From NCBI GenBank assembly GCA_024760905.1, contig CM045729.1, positions 44,392,080 to 44,456,079 on the forward strand: a stretch of DNA of 64,000 bases. The letters run 5' to 3'. The number at the start of each line of letters is the position of its first letter. The stretch's first letter is position 1. The notes below the pieces were generated by a model. That model did no database searches, had not been told where the DNA came from, and saw only the letters and a list, made by a program, of their open reading frames with translations. The position numbers and the translations under genes are program-made. Positions 41,522 through 54,317 of this stretch are shown piece after piece. This stretch comes from Plotosus lineatus (taxonomy: Eukaryota > Chordata > Actinopteri > Siluriformes > Plotosidae).

Positions 41522-44500
41522 TTCCTGGTTGTCCATCGGATCCAATGATGACGTTTGCATTTTCCGGCTCATCGATGAATGCGAAGGTGATTCTGCAGTC
41601 CGAGTCTGGAGTCGCAGAGTCTTGAACAGTGGGGGCATTGGAAGTCCGTTCTAGTGATTACTGCTGATGCAGTTCTGTGCTGCTTGTCTCTGGCAGCAGT
41701 GAGCTTCTGGCACCGCACTTTTTCAAAGTTGGCAGCTGCTTTGTGGATTGAGGCCACCCATTTTGGTCTGTCCATAGCATGCTGCTCAAGTTCCTTCAGC
41801 TTGATGTGACAACACTGGATGTTTGCTTTCACAGTGTCTTTGTATCGCAGCTTTGGGCGGCCTTGGTTTCTTTTGCCGAGCTGGAATTCGCCATACATCA
41901 GGAGTCTTGGCATCCTGGACTCCTCTATTTGAATTACATGCCCCACCCATCGAAGTTGAGCCTTGATGATCATAGACTCAATGCTGGTGGAGTTGGCATG
42001 CTCTAGGACCTCCAAGTTGGTAACGTGGTCCTGCTGCCAGCTGATTCTGAGGATGAAGCGAAGAGCTTACATGTGGAAGTGCTCCAGCTTTTTGACATGT
42101 CTGCGATACAGTGTCCATCTTTCACAGCTGTAGAGAAGGGACGGGAGTACCACAACACTGTAGACCTTCAGTTTTGTTGATAGCCATATATGGTGTTGAT
42201 TGAGCACTCGGGTGCGGAGTCTGCTCAGCGCCTGGCTAGCCCTGCCGATCCTATAAGTGATTTTTTGTCCAGGGAGCCATCACAGGAAATGGTGCTTCCC
42301 AGGTACTTGAAATGTTTAACATTGGTGAGTGGTGTGTCGTCGATGACAATGCTGGGTGCGGGAGGGTGGGTGTTTGATGCAGGTTGGTGAAGCACCTCTG
42401 TCTTGCTGAGACTGAGAGTCAGGCTGAAGAGTTTGGAGGCCTCAGAGAAGCGGTCCAGCATCATCTGCAGGTCGAATTCTGTGTGGGCCACAAGGGCGCA
42501 GTCATCAGCAAAGAGGACCCCCTGAAGGAGTGTTTGCAGGCTCTTTGTCTTGGCAGTGAGACGACACAGGTCGAATAGGGAGCCATCCAAACGGTAGCAA
42601 ATATAGACCCCTTTCTCCAGGTCTCGCACGGCATGGGACAACATGCAGGTGAAGAATACGTTAAACAGGACTGGAGCTAGGACACAGCCCTGCTTCACAC
42701 CGTTGCTGATTGTGAAGGCTTCCGACACATTCCCGCTGGAGAGGACTTGGCCAGTCATGCCATCGTGGCAAAGCCTGATCATTGATACAAACTTTGGCGG
42801 ACATCCGATACGTTCTAGGACTGTCCAGAGGGCCTCTCTATTGACTGTGTCAAATGCCTTGGTCAGATCTATGAAGACAGAGAATAGGGGCATGTTTTCT
42901 TCAATGCGCTTTTCCTGGAGTTGTCTTATGGCAAAGATCATATCAGCAGTACTTCTGCCAGGCATGTAGCCGCACCGTGCTTCTGGCAGGTTTTTCTCTG
43001 ATACTGTGATAAGTCTGTTGAGCATGACCCTGGCAAAGATCTTCCCTGCAACAGAGAGGAGGGAGATGCCCCTGTAGTTCCCACAGTCGGATTTGATTCC
43101 TTTGTTCTTGTAGAGGCAGACAATCAGGGCATCACGGAAGTCATCAGGCATCACCTCCTCTTCCCAGATACTCAGCAGGACATCATGAACGGCTTTGAGG
43201 GCGTTGGGGCCTGCCGCTTTGTAGATCTCGGCGGGAATGCCATCTTTTCCCGACGCTCTGCCTGACAGATCGCCTTTTTGATTTCATGTATTGTTGGGGG
43301 TTCTGCAAGAGAGTCTTGCACTGGCTGCTGGGGATTCTGGTTCAGTGCGTCTGCGTCAACTGATGAAGGTTGTTTAAGCAGGTTACTGAAGTGCTCTTGC
43401 CAGCGCCGGTGACAACAACGGTGAGCAGTCTGAGGTGGAAGGGCCAAAAACTGTCTTCAAAGAGCTGAAGAATTTGTTGGAGTTGTGGGTATCTGCATAG
43501 TGCTGGACTTCGGCGGCTTTATCCTGCCACCACTGGTCCTGCATCATTCGAAGGTCAGACTGGACCTTTGCCTGCAGAGTTTTAAATCTTTCACGCTTAG
43601 AGACCGAGGATGGATCATTCTGCCACTCGATGAAGGTTGTTTTTAGCATGGAGGGCTTCTCTGATCTTGTCATTGTTTTCCTCAAACCAGTCTTCATGCA
43701 GTCTAGTTTTAACTCCAAGCACTTCTTTTGCAATCTCAGCAGTGGTATCCTTGAAAGAGGACCAATTTTCAAAGCTGCTTTTGGAGGTCAGACCATCTTT
43801 GAGTTTTCCATCAAGTGCTTCTTGGAACTTTGCCATATGGATTGGGTTGTTCAGCCTGGTAACGTTGTAGGAGGCCCTGACAGTCTTGGGTCGGTTTCTG
43901 TAAGGCGGAGTGATGTACAGTGACATTACAGCCCTGACCAGCCTGTGATCAGTCCAGCATTCAGCACCTCTCATGGCACAAGTCACTTGGACGTCCCTGA
44001 TGTCACGTTGGCGTACAATAACAAAGTCGATCATGTGCCAGTTTTTAGACTGTGGGTGCATCCAGGTGGTTTTATACTTGTCTGCCATCCTGAAGAAGGT
44101 GTTCAAAGTCTGTGTTCTGCACACTTGCTAAGGAGGAGCAGGCCATTTTCATTGATTTTGCCTACACCGTGTCTGCCCAGAACACCTTTCCAGCTGCTGT
44201 GGTCTCTTCCTAGCACAGCAAGTTCGTCACTCTGTGAAGTTGATCTAATGACCTCGTCAAAGTGTTCATAGAACTGCTCTTTGTCTTCATCTGGACTGGC
44301 GAGCGTAGGAGCATATGCTGTGATGACTGTGAGGTGTCTGGCCTTGCTGAGAGGAATGCGCAATGTCATGAGACGTTCGCTGATTCCTACTGGCAGGGCT
44401 GGTAAGTCCTTCAGTAGTGCTGTTCTAATGGCAAACCCAACACCATGTATCCTGTCCTCAGCCTGCGACTTTCCTTTCCAGAAGAAAGTGTATCCACCTC

Positions 44501-45549
44501 CTTCTTCTCACAGGGATCCTTCGTCGGCAAGACGTGTTTCGCTGAGTGCGGCAATGTCTATCCGGTATCGCTGGAGCGCCTTTGCAACAAGCGCCGTTCT
44601 TCTCTCTGGTCTCGGTGAGCCAGCTCGGTCCAGAAGTGTTCGGACATTCCAGGCTCCCAGAATGAGCCTCGAGAGTTTTTTCTTCTTTTGCATTGTTTGA
44701 CCGCTATGAGGATGAGTCTGTCAGCCGTGGTAAGCTGACCAGACGCCAGAAGGGCAAGCATTTGTCTGGGGCACCTTTTCTAGCCCCCTACCTCATATGA
44801 GGGTGGGCAGTGCTGTCCTAAATGGGCTGCCCAGTCGTCCACAGGTGCTGCCGAACTGTTCTGTTGTCCTTAGATTCAGAAACAGAGCGACCACTTACCC
44901 ATGGACCGCCTGCGTGCAGGTTTGTAACTACAACCACCAGTGTTCATCTCCACCTGTTGCTCCGCCACGCGCCCATCGCTGCAGGACTTGAGGGGTGTTT
45001 GCTGACAGGTTGGTTGATGAGATGGGATGAAAAACGAACCTGTGCGTGAAGGCTTTATAGTGAGAAGACCGTTGCACAGGGGCAATCCCACTCTCTCGGC
45101 CTGGGGAGTCTTGATCCAGTGGCACGGGGAACCATTACAACGGGAGACTGCCAGGCTGCAGTGGATGACCAGGACTTCTATCGGTGCCATGTCCAGTTCT
45201 AGGCGCTCCATGACGCTTTCTGCCACCGCCTCACAACCGTGGGATCTCATTGATGATCATTTCCGATTGTTCTGCCGGGAGTCAGTCTGCACATGCAGTA
45301 GGGCTGGCACAGCCCAAACCTAACTCACTGAGGGTTTAAGATCCATCAGCTACCTTCACCTGGTTCAGCCGACTCGGCAAAGCCGTTGTCCAGGGGGTGG
45401 CCGCTGTTGCATGCGACAGCTTCGAGGAGCCACAGGTGAAAGCTGAGTACCAGGTGAGGACCAGTGACAGGACCAGGGGCTGCTCTGAGAAGGGCATGGC
45501 GTGCCCCCTGCCAAAAGGTACTACCTCTCCCTGACACCCCAAACCCCCC
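41522..45549 (-). mobile_element. 4-kb non-LTR retrotransposon with C-terminal zinc finger, 9-bp target duplication
   Basis: Inserted in a MITE. ACGTACATG flanks it at 41513-41521 and 45550-45558. On the minus strand, about 750 bp of 5' UTR (45549-44800) lead into an endonuclease/RT ORF and then the 3' end at 41522. The 60133-60488 copy of the MITE lacks it, which confirms the insertion. The clade was not settled; C-terminal finger LINEs of this type are widespread in animals. Confidence 0.85.
41569..44693 (-). pseudogene. Endonuclease/reverse transcriptase of the 41.5-45.5 kb LINE, frameshifted
   Basis: Read right to left: endonuclease (LGAWNVRTLLD, SETRL with the catalytic Glu, TAYAPTLASPDEDK, TDHRLV) at about 44690-43900; a linker with WWQDKAAEVQHYADTHN; then the RT at 43154-42225 with KNKGIKSDCGNYRGISLL, FIDLTKAFDTVNREALW, SNGVKQGCVLAPVLF and the catalytic FADD. 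The C-terminal part at 42015-41569 has QLRWVGHVIQ and ends with a C2H2 finger (CPHCSRLCDSRLGLQNHLRIH). Frame breaks occur near 44105, 43615, 43380, 43160 and 42225. The RT core is one uninterrupted 309-codon stretch. Confidence 0.85.
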
Positions 45550-45925
45550 ACGTACATGTATATGTGTATATAATATAAGTAAATACATATTGAACTCTAT
45601 AAATGCTTATAATGACGATTAAACATTCAAAAATAATGCATAAGATGTAAATTCCATTATAAATACACATACACACATACAGACGCACGCGCACATAGAT
45701 GCGCACCTCACATAAAAATGTCAGTATTTTTGATTGGGGTTTTGGGATTTTTTTATTTTTTTTGGGGGGGGGGGGTTGCATAATTGGCCTTGTTTTGCGG
45801 TATTTTCCTTAACTTTACCCCCAATTTTTTCTAATTTTTCTCATTTTTTAATCCGATGAATATTAAAAAACCCACGATGCACTGAAGCCGCATGAATTGA
45901 AACGAGAAGCAGCAAGGGATCCCTG

Positions 45926-46340
45926 CATAGGATGGCTCAGCAAATAAACGAGTGTGTGAGGAAACAAACAATTCATTTTAATGTACTACTTTTATTATTG
46001 TTGTTATTATTATTATATTAATTAATTAAGGAAGGCGGGTGATTAATTAATTACTTAATTAATTATTTGCGTGAGACTATTATTTTGAATTTAGCGCCGC
46101 CATATTTGTTTTGGAAGACTTTGGTTGATGTTCGCTTCATAGTAACGCTATGTGAGCTGTCAAAGGCTTAGTATTTGGAAATAATCAGTGAATTGATGAT
46201 TGTATTTATAACACAGCTGATGTACTCTGACTTTCCGCTTTTACTGTGTGAGGTATGAATGTTAAAACTGCAGCTGTACACTGGGCAGTAGAGGAATATC
46301 AGGCCGGGACAGAGGCAAGTTTTCCGGCGGGAGGAAGGCG
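45926..46340 (+). promoter_or_regulatory. lmln promoter and 5' UTR region
   Basis: Lies between the MITE end and the lmln start codon. It holds GCCGCCATATT at 46096-46106, the reverse complement of a YY1-type site, which often sits near TATA-less starts. It also holds an AT-rich palindromic patch of repeated TTAATTAA (46010-46065). No TATA box is evident next to the start codon. Confidence 0.4.
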
Positions 46341-46504
46341 ATGGCTGTTGGATGCTGGAGGCTCTGTGTGTCGTTCTGCTCCCTCTGCTTTCTGCTCGTC
46401 TACACACACTGTCACACATGTAGTCACAAAGTGCCCTTGCCCTCAGAGGTAAAAACACTTCGTCTTACTTTTGCTAAAAAAAAAAAAAAAAAAAAAAAAA
46501 AGGA

Positions 46505-46578
<74 letters not shown>

Positions 46579-49500
46579 CCACACACACAGAGTGTGTGCT
46601 TTAAAAGTATTAAAACCACAGTCCTCATGTGCTTTGTGTCTTATAATCACAGGCTACGATACAAATTTCTTTCCCGTAATAATAATTATAATAAGTATTT
46701 TTGATGATGATTTTATAATAATAATAACTTGCCGAATCCCTTCATCCAACTATAGTATTAGGGTTGCAGAGAGGCTGGAGCCCATCTCAGCCAGCACTGA
46801 AGAAAGGCGGGTTACACCTTGAACAAAGCTCCTCAGCCCTTAGCAGTGCAACACATACACACAGCCATTCACTTATTTATATACACACACACACACACGG
46901 GGCAATTTGGCCTAAATGTGGGAGGAAACTGGAGTACCCGGAGGAAACCCACTCAAGCACAGGGAGAGCATACAAACTCCACACAGCAACACCCATCCTG
47001 CACCCTGGACTCGAACCCAGGACCTTCTTGCTATAAGGCAGACGAGCTAATACTGGAGTCCTATTGAAAATGCCTTTCTCATTTCCCCACCTGATTCTCC
47101 GTTCACTGTTCTGTACACTGACTGCCTTCTTTATGTACTCATTTGAATTTTTTTTTAAATGTTTTTTATTATTTATTATTACTATTTTTTTTTTTTTTTT
47201 CTTTTTTTTTTTACCTAGAACGACTTGGAGACAAGCCAAAATCTGAATCCAGGTGCCAGTATGTGAAACTGAAAAAGGGGAGTTGTTTTTGCATCCAAAT
47301 TTGTTCTGCCAAGTAATGACCAAGGGGTGAATAATTTGCTTGTCCTGTTTAGTTTTTTGAGTTCACATTTGTGCTACACAGAAAATATTTTGTAGATTTT
47401 ATATGCTGGGTGCCAAATTTCAATCAAGTAGTTTAAATTCCAGGCTGTAACGCTACAGCATGTAGAAATGAAAGGGAATGAATATTTATTTGGAGGACTG
47501 CAGGTGTTGTTTGAAGAAAGCGAGTTAATGACTGGTAGACTGACCAGTTAATACTTCAGTATATTTTGTCAGAACAGCATTCTGTGTTTGTGCGTATCCT
47601 CATTAATGCAGTAGACTAACCCTGCCATTCTTCTCCACCTTTTGTAAACACATCTACTTTGAGTGCAGATTAAATTTATTTTCATATAAATTTAGTGCAG
47701 CACAAAAGGCAACCTGCGATGGCCTGGTGAGCTGTCCACAGTGTACTCTGCCCTTGCTCAGAGTCGGCTGAGATGCACACCAGCCTCCCCATAACCTATT
47801 TAGGATTAAGTGGTTCAGTAAATGAATGAATGACAACAGGCAATCTGAGTTTACAAAAGAGAGTTGTTAAACCAGCTTGTGATTTTATTAAAGGACAAAA
47901 CATTTAGATTATCCATGTGAAAATATGATTGCCTCAGTGAGTGATGTTTTATTTCTGTGGTCCCATGTATGAAATTGACAAAATGGGACATAATTCAATC
48001 TGAATACAATAATCAGTCATTTTTTTTATCAGTCAACCAGGCATGTCTCATAAAATTTACACTGGGGGAAGTATGTGTATGTATGTGGGAACCTTTGGGC
48101 TCTTGGGTTTGTGCATGGGACCACAAATTTGAGCAAATTAAAAACATATATTTGGGAGCAGTGGTATTACTAGTTATAAGATATTATGATTTTAATGTAC
48201 TGTATTAATCCCACAAGGAAAATTATTGCCTCTCCATTAACCCGTCCAAAGTTCACACACACTTGACGCTGTAGGCTGCCACACTCACTGGTGTGCCTGG
48301 AAAGCATTTGGGGGTTTGCTGCCTTGCTCAAGGGCACTTCAACCATGACTGTGCTGGAAGAGGTGTGGCTCACTCCCTCACTGCTCTAAACATTTTTGCA
48401 GCCCATTTCATTAATCGAACCAGTGATCCATTTGTCCCAAATCCACTTCTCTAACCATTAGGCTATGGCTGCCCCATAGTGATGACGTAATACTAGTCGA
48501 GCTGGGTTTCAGCAGCTACTAAATATATGCTGCAAGTATGTAATCGATCCTGATGTGCAATATAATGCTAAAAAAAGAGCATGGTTATGCTATTTAGAAC
48601 GAAAGAGGGCATGGACCTCCAATTTTCCAGGATTTTATTTATCATTTACGTAATCTGTGTTTATAATAAAGTGAAATATCTGGAATACTTCATGACACAT
48701 CAAATAGCTGATGATAATGACCTATATAGACAGTGCCATGTATTAGATGGCTAAGCTAATTCAATTCAATTATGTTTTATTTGTGGAGTGCTTTTTACAA
48801 TTGACATTGTCCCAAAGCAGCTTTACACAGGAAAACACTGAAATTAGGGATTAACAAAGTATAAAGGAATTGAAACATTTCCTATTACCCCTACATATCC
48901 CTAATGAGCAAGGAAGAAACCTTGAGAGGAACCAGACCCAAAAGGGAAACCCATCCTCATTTGGGTGAAACCATCAAAATACAAACCATGTACTGTACTG
49001 TATAGATATGAGAAATTCATTACAGTCCAAATAATAAGTTGCCATCAAACTTTTCTTTTATGCTCTGATGATGTCAAGATCGTTCTCTTTAGAGCTGAGA
49101 GCATGTTGTGCGTCTCTCTAAACTGCTTCCTTGTGGACTAATTTAAAAAAGGCAAGCTTATACTGACTATATATATATACGGATCTTATTATAAACAAAA
49201 TGATTGTGTATTGTTTGTGTATCGTTTTGTAATGCAGGGATCAAGCCTTATTAATTTGAATGACTCTCAGAACTCCATTATTATGCCGCTGACACATCCT
49301 TGTTTTTGTGCGGTACGATATAGTTGTACAATATTATTCACTCTTCTGGGTTTAGCATTGGTATAATTCTTTATGAAAAGTGACATTGTCTCTTTTTTAT
49401 TTATCTTGCACAAAACTCTAAGAGAAAGAAAGCGAGAGCATCTTTAATTGACAACCGTCGGCTGTCAATTATGATGATGATGCAGAAAATTTTACAGCAG

Positions 49501-52500
49501 GGAGATATGTGTTGTGAGTCACATGCAGGACAGTTTTAATGATGAGCCTGTGTGGTTCTCTTGGTGTACATTTCCTTTAGTTGGTATTGAATATCATCAT
49601 CTTTCAGAAATAATGGAATGAGAATATAAACCACTATGTCAAAGATCCTTCTATTTCACCATGTTAAAGAATCTATTTAGAAATTTTCCATGTCCAAAAT
49701 TTGATCGGAAAAAATCTAGTGGGGTCTTCCTTGTCAAAAACTTCATGTAATTAAAAAAAAAAAAAAAAAATCATGAATATTTGCACATCGAGTTTTGTCT
49801 AATCCTGCTAATGAACTCATTCATTCATTCATTCATTTTCTGAACTGCATACCTAATTAGGGTCACAGGGAGGCTGACGCCCATCCCAGCCGACTCTGGG
49901 TAAGGGACTGGTAATAAACTCGCAAACATAACTAAAACATGTCCTCCTTTGCAGAGACGATTATAACTTCATTTCTGTTTTTTTTTAATAAATCTACTAC
50001 TTTCAGGTGATACATGATGTCTATCTGAAACCAGGGAGGCTGATGAAAAGGAGCACTGAAAAACAGTTAAAGATACAGATTGTTTATGACTCCAGCTTTG
50101 ATGGGTAAGTGATACTTCAGCAAATTTGAGGTGTGTCTGTATGAATGTACAGTAATTATATGATGTTTTTATTTCCCTGTCAGCCTAGATGAGGACAAGA
50201 GCAGTCTCGTGAAGGTACATCTCAGCACGTTCCATCACAGATGTATTGAATTCCTCTTGATGGCAGATAAGGTTTGATTCAGCATGCAAGTAATGCACGC
50301 AATGTTTTTATTTCTTTTATCGAAAGGTCAAACTCTTCCCACAAGCCATTGATTATCTCCAGAGGGCTTTCAGGGTGCGTAGGCAGGCAGGTCCTGTGTT
50401 ACTAAGCAGGTAATTATTTTTTCCATCTGCACTTGGTGGCTGGTGGAGTTAGATTAGAAAATAATTCAAATTGAATTTGTCTTGTTCAGACAATGTGCAA
50501 CAAATCAGTACCTGCGAAAAAAAGATGAGCCTCATCGCTATTGCCAGGAAGCTTGTGCAAATATCACTAAATGTGGACCAGTTATCGTGCCTGAGCAGCA
50601 TTTACAGGTTGGTTATTAACTTTGTTGTGTTTGCTGTGATTACATTATGCCTTAGGTTTAGGGAATAACCTGTATATAATTTCACATGATGAGAATTAAG
50701 CTGTATTTGATTCATTTAGAAGACTGCTGAGGTTATGAGCACTGAAACCATCCTCGTGGTTCCTTCATGTAGACCTGCAACACAGTCCAGAGCTCCCCAT
50801 CTCCTCCGAGCCAAAAAAAAAAGAAGCTGTGAATCAAAATTGACATGAATCAAACAAGAACCAGGCCAGTTTTGAACTTTAAGAAGGGGGGGGGAGCAGT
50901 TGTCAGAATTAATCCTTCAAAGAAAACAAAGAAATTTACTCAGTTTGTCAGGAGCTAAGGGCAGTGGTGGCCTGGTGGTAAAAGGCGCTGGATCGCTGAT
51001 CCTAAAGTTGTCACTGCCCCCCCCCCCCCACTGCAGCTAACTGGGTTATCAAAGGCCGGCCATGTCTCTCACTGTCTATGGTGTGAGACTGTAAAAGAAC
51101 CATTGCTGACTTTCATAAAGAGTAGCTGCAAAGCCGTCAGCGTGTTTCTGTCCCTCGCCAAAGGGTTGTGTCAGGAAAGGCATTCGGCATTAAAAACCTA
51201 TGCCAAATCAAACGTGTGAATCAAATGATTCGATGTGGTGACCCCGGATAAAGGGAAAAGGCTGAAAAGAGAAGAAGTTTGTAAGGAGCTCAATTTTTCA
51301 TGTTTGACTGTCTTCATAAATCCTGAATTTCACCAGGAAAAGGAGGCAACAGTTGACTAATGGTTAGAGAAGTGGGTTTGGGACCTAAAGGTTTGATTCT
51401 TGAACCAGCTGGAAAAAAACTGTGTGGCGGTGAGGGAGTGAGCTGCACCTTCCTTTTCTCCGCCTTCACAAATGAAGTGACCTTGAGCAAGGAACCTAAA
51501 CCCAAACTGCTCTCCATGCACTGCAGTGTGTGACAGCCCACTGCTCCGAGTGTGTGACAGCCCACTTTACATTGTTTTAATGCAGAGACAATGATGTCTC
51601 ATGCAGGATTAATACAGTATATTAGCATAAAAAAGTGTAGATTTTCTGTGTCTGGTTAAAAAAAGAAAACGTGGGTTTGTTTATTTAATTATTTTTTTTG
51701 TACAGCAACCTTTTCATGGTTTTTGATACTAGAAATCAGCAGAAATAAAAGAAAATAAGTGTTATGAGTGTTATGAATCATTCAATGTATTGCAGTAATT
51801 TCATGGAGTTATTTTTAATATAGGAAGGCTTTTGATCTTTCTAAACTGTTTTTTTTTTTTTTTTTTTTCTCAAATATCCAATGTTTTGTAAATGTTCCAG
51901 CAACCAGACATGTTAATTCATGATTTGGGTACTAAAATGGAGCTGATTAAATCAGGAATATGGAAATATGAATAACCCATATAGCCCAATATGCAACCTA
52001 ATACTGGATTAGTACGATAGGTCACAAGTTTGATGTGTATACAACATACCAGCCTGCTTTCGAGCTAATACAGTTCCTTTCTTTACATACAGCTTGGCGC
52101 TCAAACTGATCTGACCTGCCCCTCTTACGATTAAAGTGTAAAAATAGCATGATTTTATTTATTTTAAATTTTTTACATTTTTCGTGTTTCAACCTCGCAG
52201 CATTTAGCTACACGGTTCTGAGTTTGTGCCGCTCACCAGACCTGTGTCTGCAATGGCTAAAATAAGTAAAAATAAATTATAAAAAAGTATTTGTTACTTT
52301 TATATTCCTTTGTAGTAGGAAGTGAAACAGCCATGTGTTCCAGGCACGGTGGATGTCCCAACGTTCCCTCTTGGAGACTATTCGCTGACATCCGCTTCGC
52401 TTTCAGTGCATAATTTTTTAATTATACAGTTGGAAAACCATGAAGGACGTTATTGTGTGATGTGGTCATCGATACATTTATTTGTTTTGACACATTTGCT

Positions 52501-54262
52501 GTTATGCAGCAATGCAGAATGTGCAGTGAAACGTGGCAATCGTGTGGACCAGACGGACCTCCAGATGGTGAGGGCGTTGAAGGGGCAGATTTTGTGCTGT
52601 ATGTAAGTGGGGTGACCACAGAACGCTGTGGCCAAGAAAACATTGTGGCTTATGCAGCATACTGCCAACTGGAGGCTGAATTAGACAGGTAAACACACCG
52701 AGTTGGCCTGCTTTATTTACAAGATAAACATTGTTAATTATGCGTTTCATTGTGCTCTTTAAAGTCGTTAGTGTATAATGATTATTTCCTCTTTTTCTTT
52801 TATTTGTTTTTTCCCACCTCTATCTCTGGGAAGTTTAAGTCATAATAATGTTAATGCATTTACAATATTGGGGCTGTTGGTGTAGTGGTTAGCATGCTGG
52901 GCTCATGAGGTCATGGGTTTAACTGTTAGACCACCAAAGTGCTAAGTACCCTGGACAAGGTCCGAACCACAATTTGTACCAGTAAACATACTGGGAAGGC
53001 AGCCTGTGATGGACTAACATCCTGTCCAGGTAGAGCAGACGGTAGTGGCTTGGTGGTTAAGCCTCTGAGCCGCTGATCTTAAAGTTGGTGGTTCAATCCC
53101 CAGTACCGTCAAGCTTTAGGGTCGTTGTGCAAGGCCCATAACCCTTAGCAGTTGTATAAGAATAGTAAATGTAAGTTGCTCTGGATAATGGTGTCTCCAA
53201 ATGCCATAAATGTAAAAGTTAAGAAGTTGAACTGCTAGTTGCTTTCCACTACAGAAACTTGAATAACCTCTGGTCACATAACATGTAGCTTTGAGTCTTA
53301 TTGTGCTGGAAGGATTTGGGGCAGAAATAGTAGACATTTAAATGTGGGTTTCTAATATTGCATCCCAGTGTCATCTTATTCTAGGCCCATTGCTGGATAT
53401 GCCAATTTGTGTCCAAATATGATCTCAACCCAGCCTCAGGAGTTTGAGGGCATGCTCTCTACTGTCAAACATGAGATTATGCATGCTTTGGTGAGCACAG
53501 TTTTCTGTCTCATAGCTACCTCATGCTACTTTCTTACTACTATCTTTGCTCATCAAGTTGGTTGGTGTATCATGCACACAGGGTTTTTCAGCTGGGCTCT
53601 TTGCCTTTTACCACGACGATGATGGGAAACCTTTGACTCCACGCTTTGCAAGTGGCTTACCAGAATTTAATGAAAGGTACTGATTGTTCTTCTTATTTCT
53701 CCATTGATTGTGTATTTTGTTTGTAAAGTGTTTGGCATTGAACAGTTGGCTTTGTGTCTGCTACAGTTTGGGCCTTTATCAGTGGAGTGATAAAGTTATA
53801 AAGAGAGCCACCCGATTATGGGACATCCGTGGAGGTCACATGATACGGCATGAGGTCCACCTCATGGTCACACCACGAGTTGTAGTCGGTGTCAAAATGA
53901 ATGGCTAATACATTTTTTAACACTGATTCATCTTTTAGAAAGGTGTTTATGATCTTCTTTGTTTTCCTCCATATTCTTTTAGGAAGAAGCTCAGAGACAT
54001 TTTAAATGCCCTATTTTAGAGGGTATGGAGCTGGAAAACCAAGGAGGTATGGGCACGGAGCTGAATCACTGGGAAAAACGCTTACTAGAGGTAAACAAAT
54101 GAACAGACAATTTTATATATATAACCCAAACTATTCAATAGATAGACTAGATATAAATAATTTAACTATTTCTTCATGGTCTTTTATTATTTGAAATATA
54201 ATATTTAGTTATATAGGACTTTACACAGTATATTATACAGAGTGTGTATGTATATGTGTGTG

Positions 54263-54317
<55 letters not shown>

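Larger units (their letters stand above)
41415..45925. mobile_element. MITE (CAGGGATCCCT ends) split by a LINE
   Basis: Left end CAGGGATCCCTCACTTTCCG at 41415 and right end AAGGGATCCCTG finishing at 45925 are inverted repeats. TA precedes the left end; the right flank is CATA, so one TA is probably mutated. With the LINE removed it is about 480 bp and collinear with 60133-60488. Tigger-like by its TA target and end sequence. Confidence 0.8.

Noticed and set aside
42643..42969. Plus-strand ORFs over 42.2-44.7 kb
   Set aside because: Antisense to the LINE RT and endonuclease on the minus strand.
46255..46452. Upstream-start ORF over lmln exon 1
   Set aside because: Out of frame with the signal peptide; the frame from 46341 joins correctly to exon 2.
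46505..46822. Tyr-Ile repeat ORF, and similar ORFs at 31701, 57526 and 60414
   Set aside because: Translations of (TA)n/(TG)n microsatellites; no coding evidence.
52322..52606. 94-codon ORF before lmln exon 6
   Set aside because: It crosses the exon 6 acceptor and reads the exon in the wrong frame.
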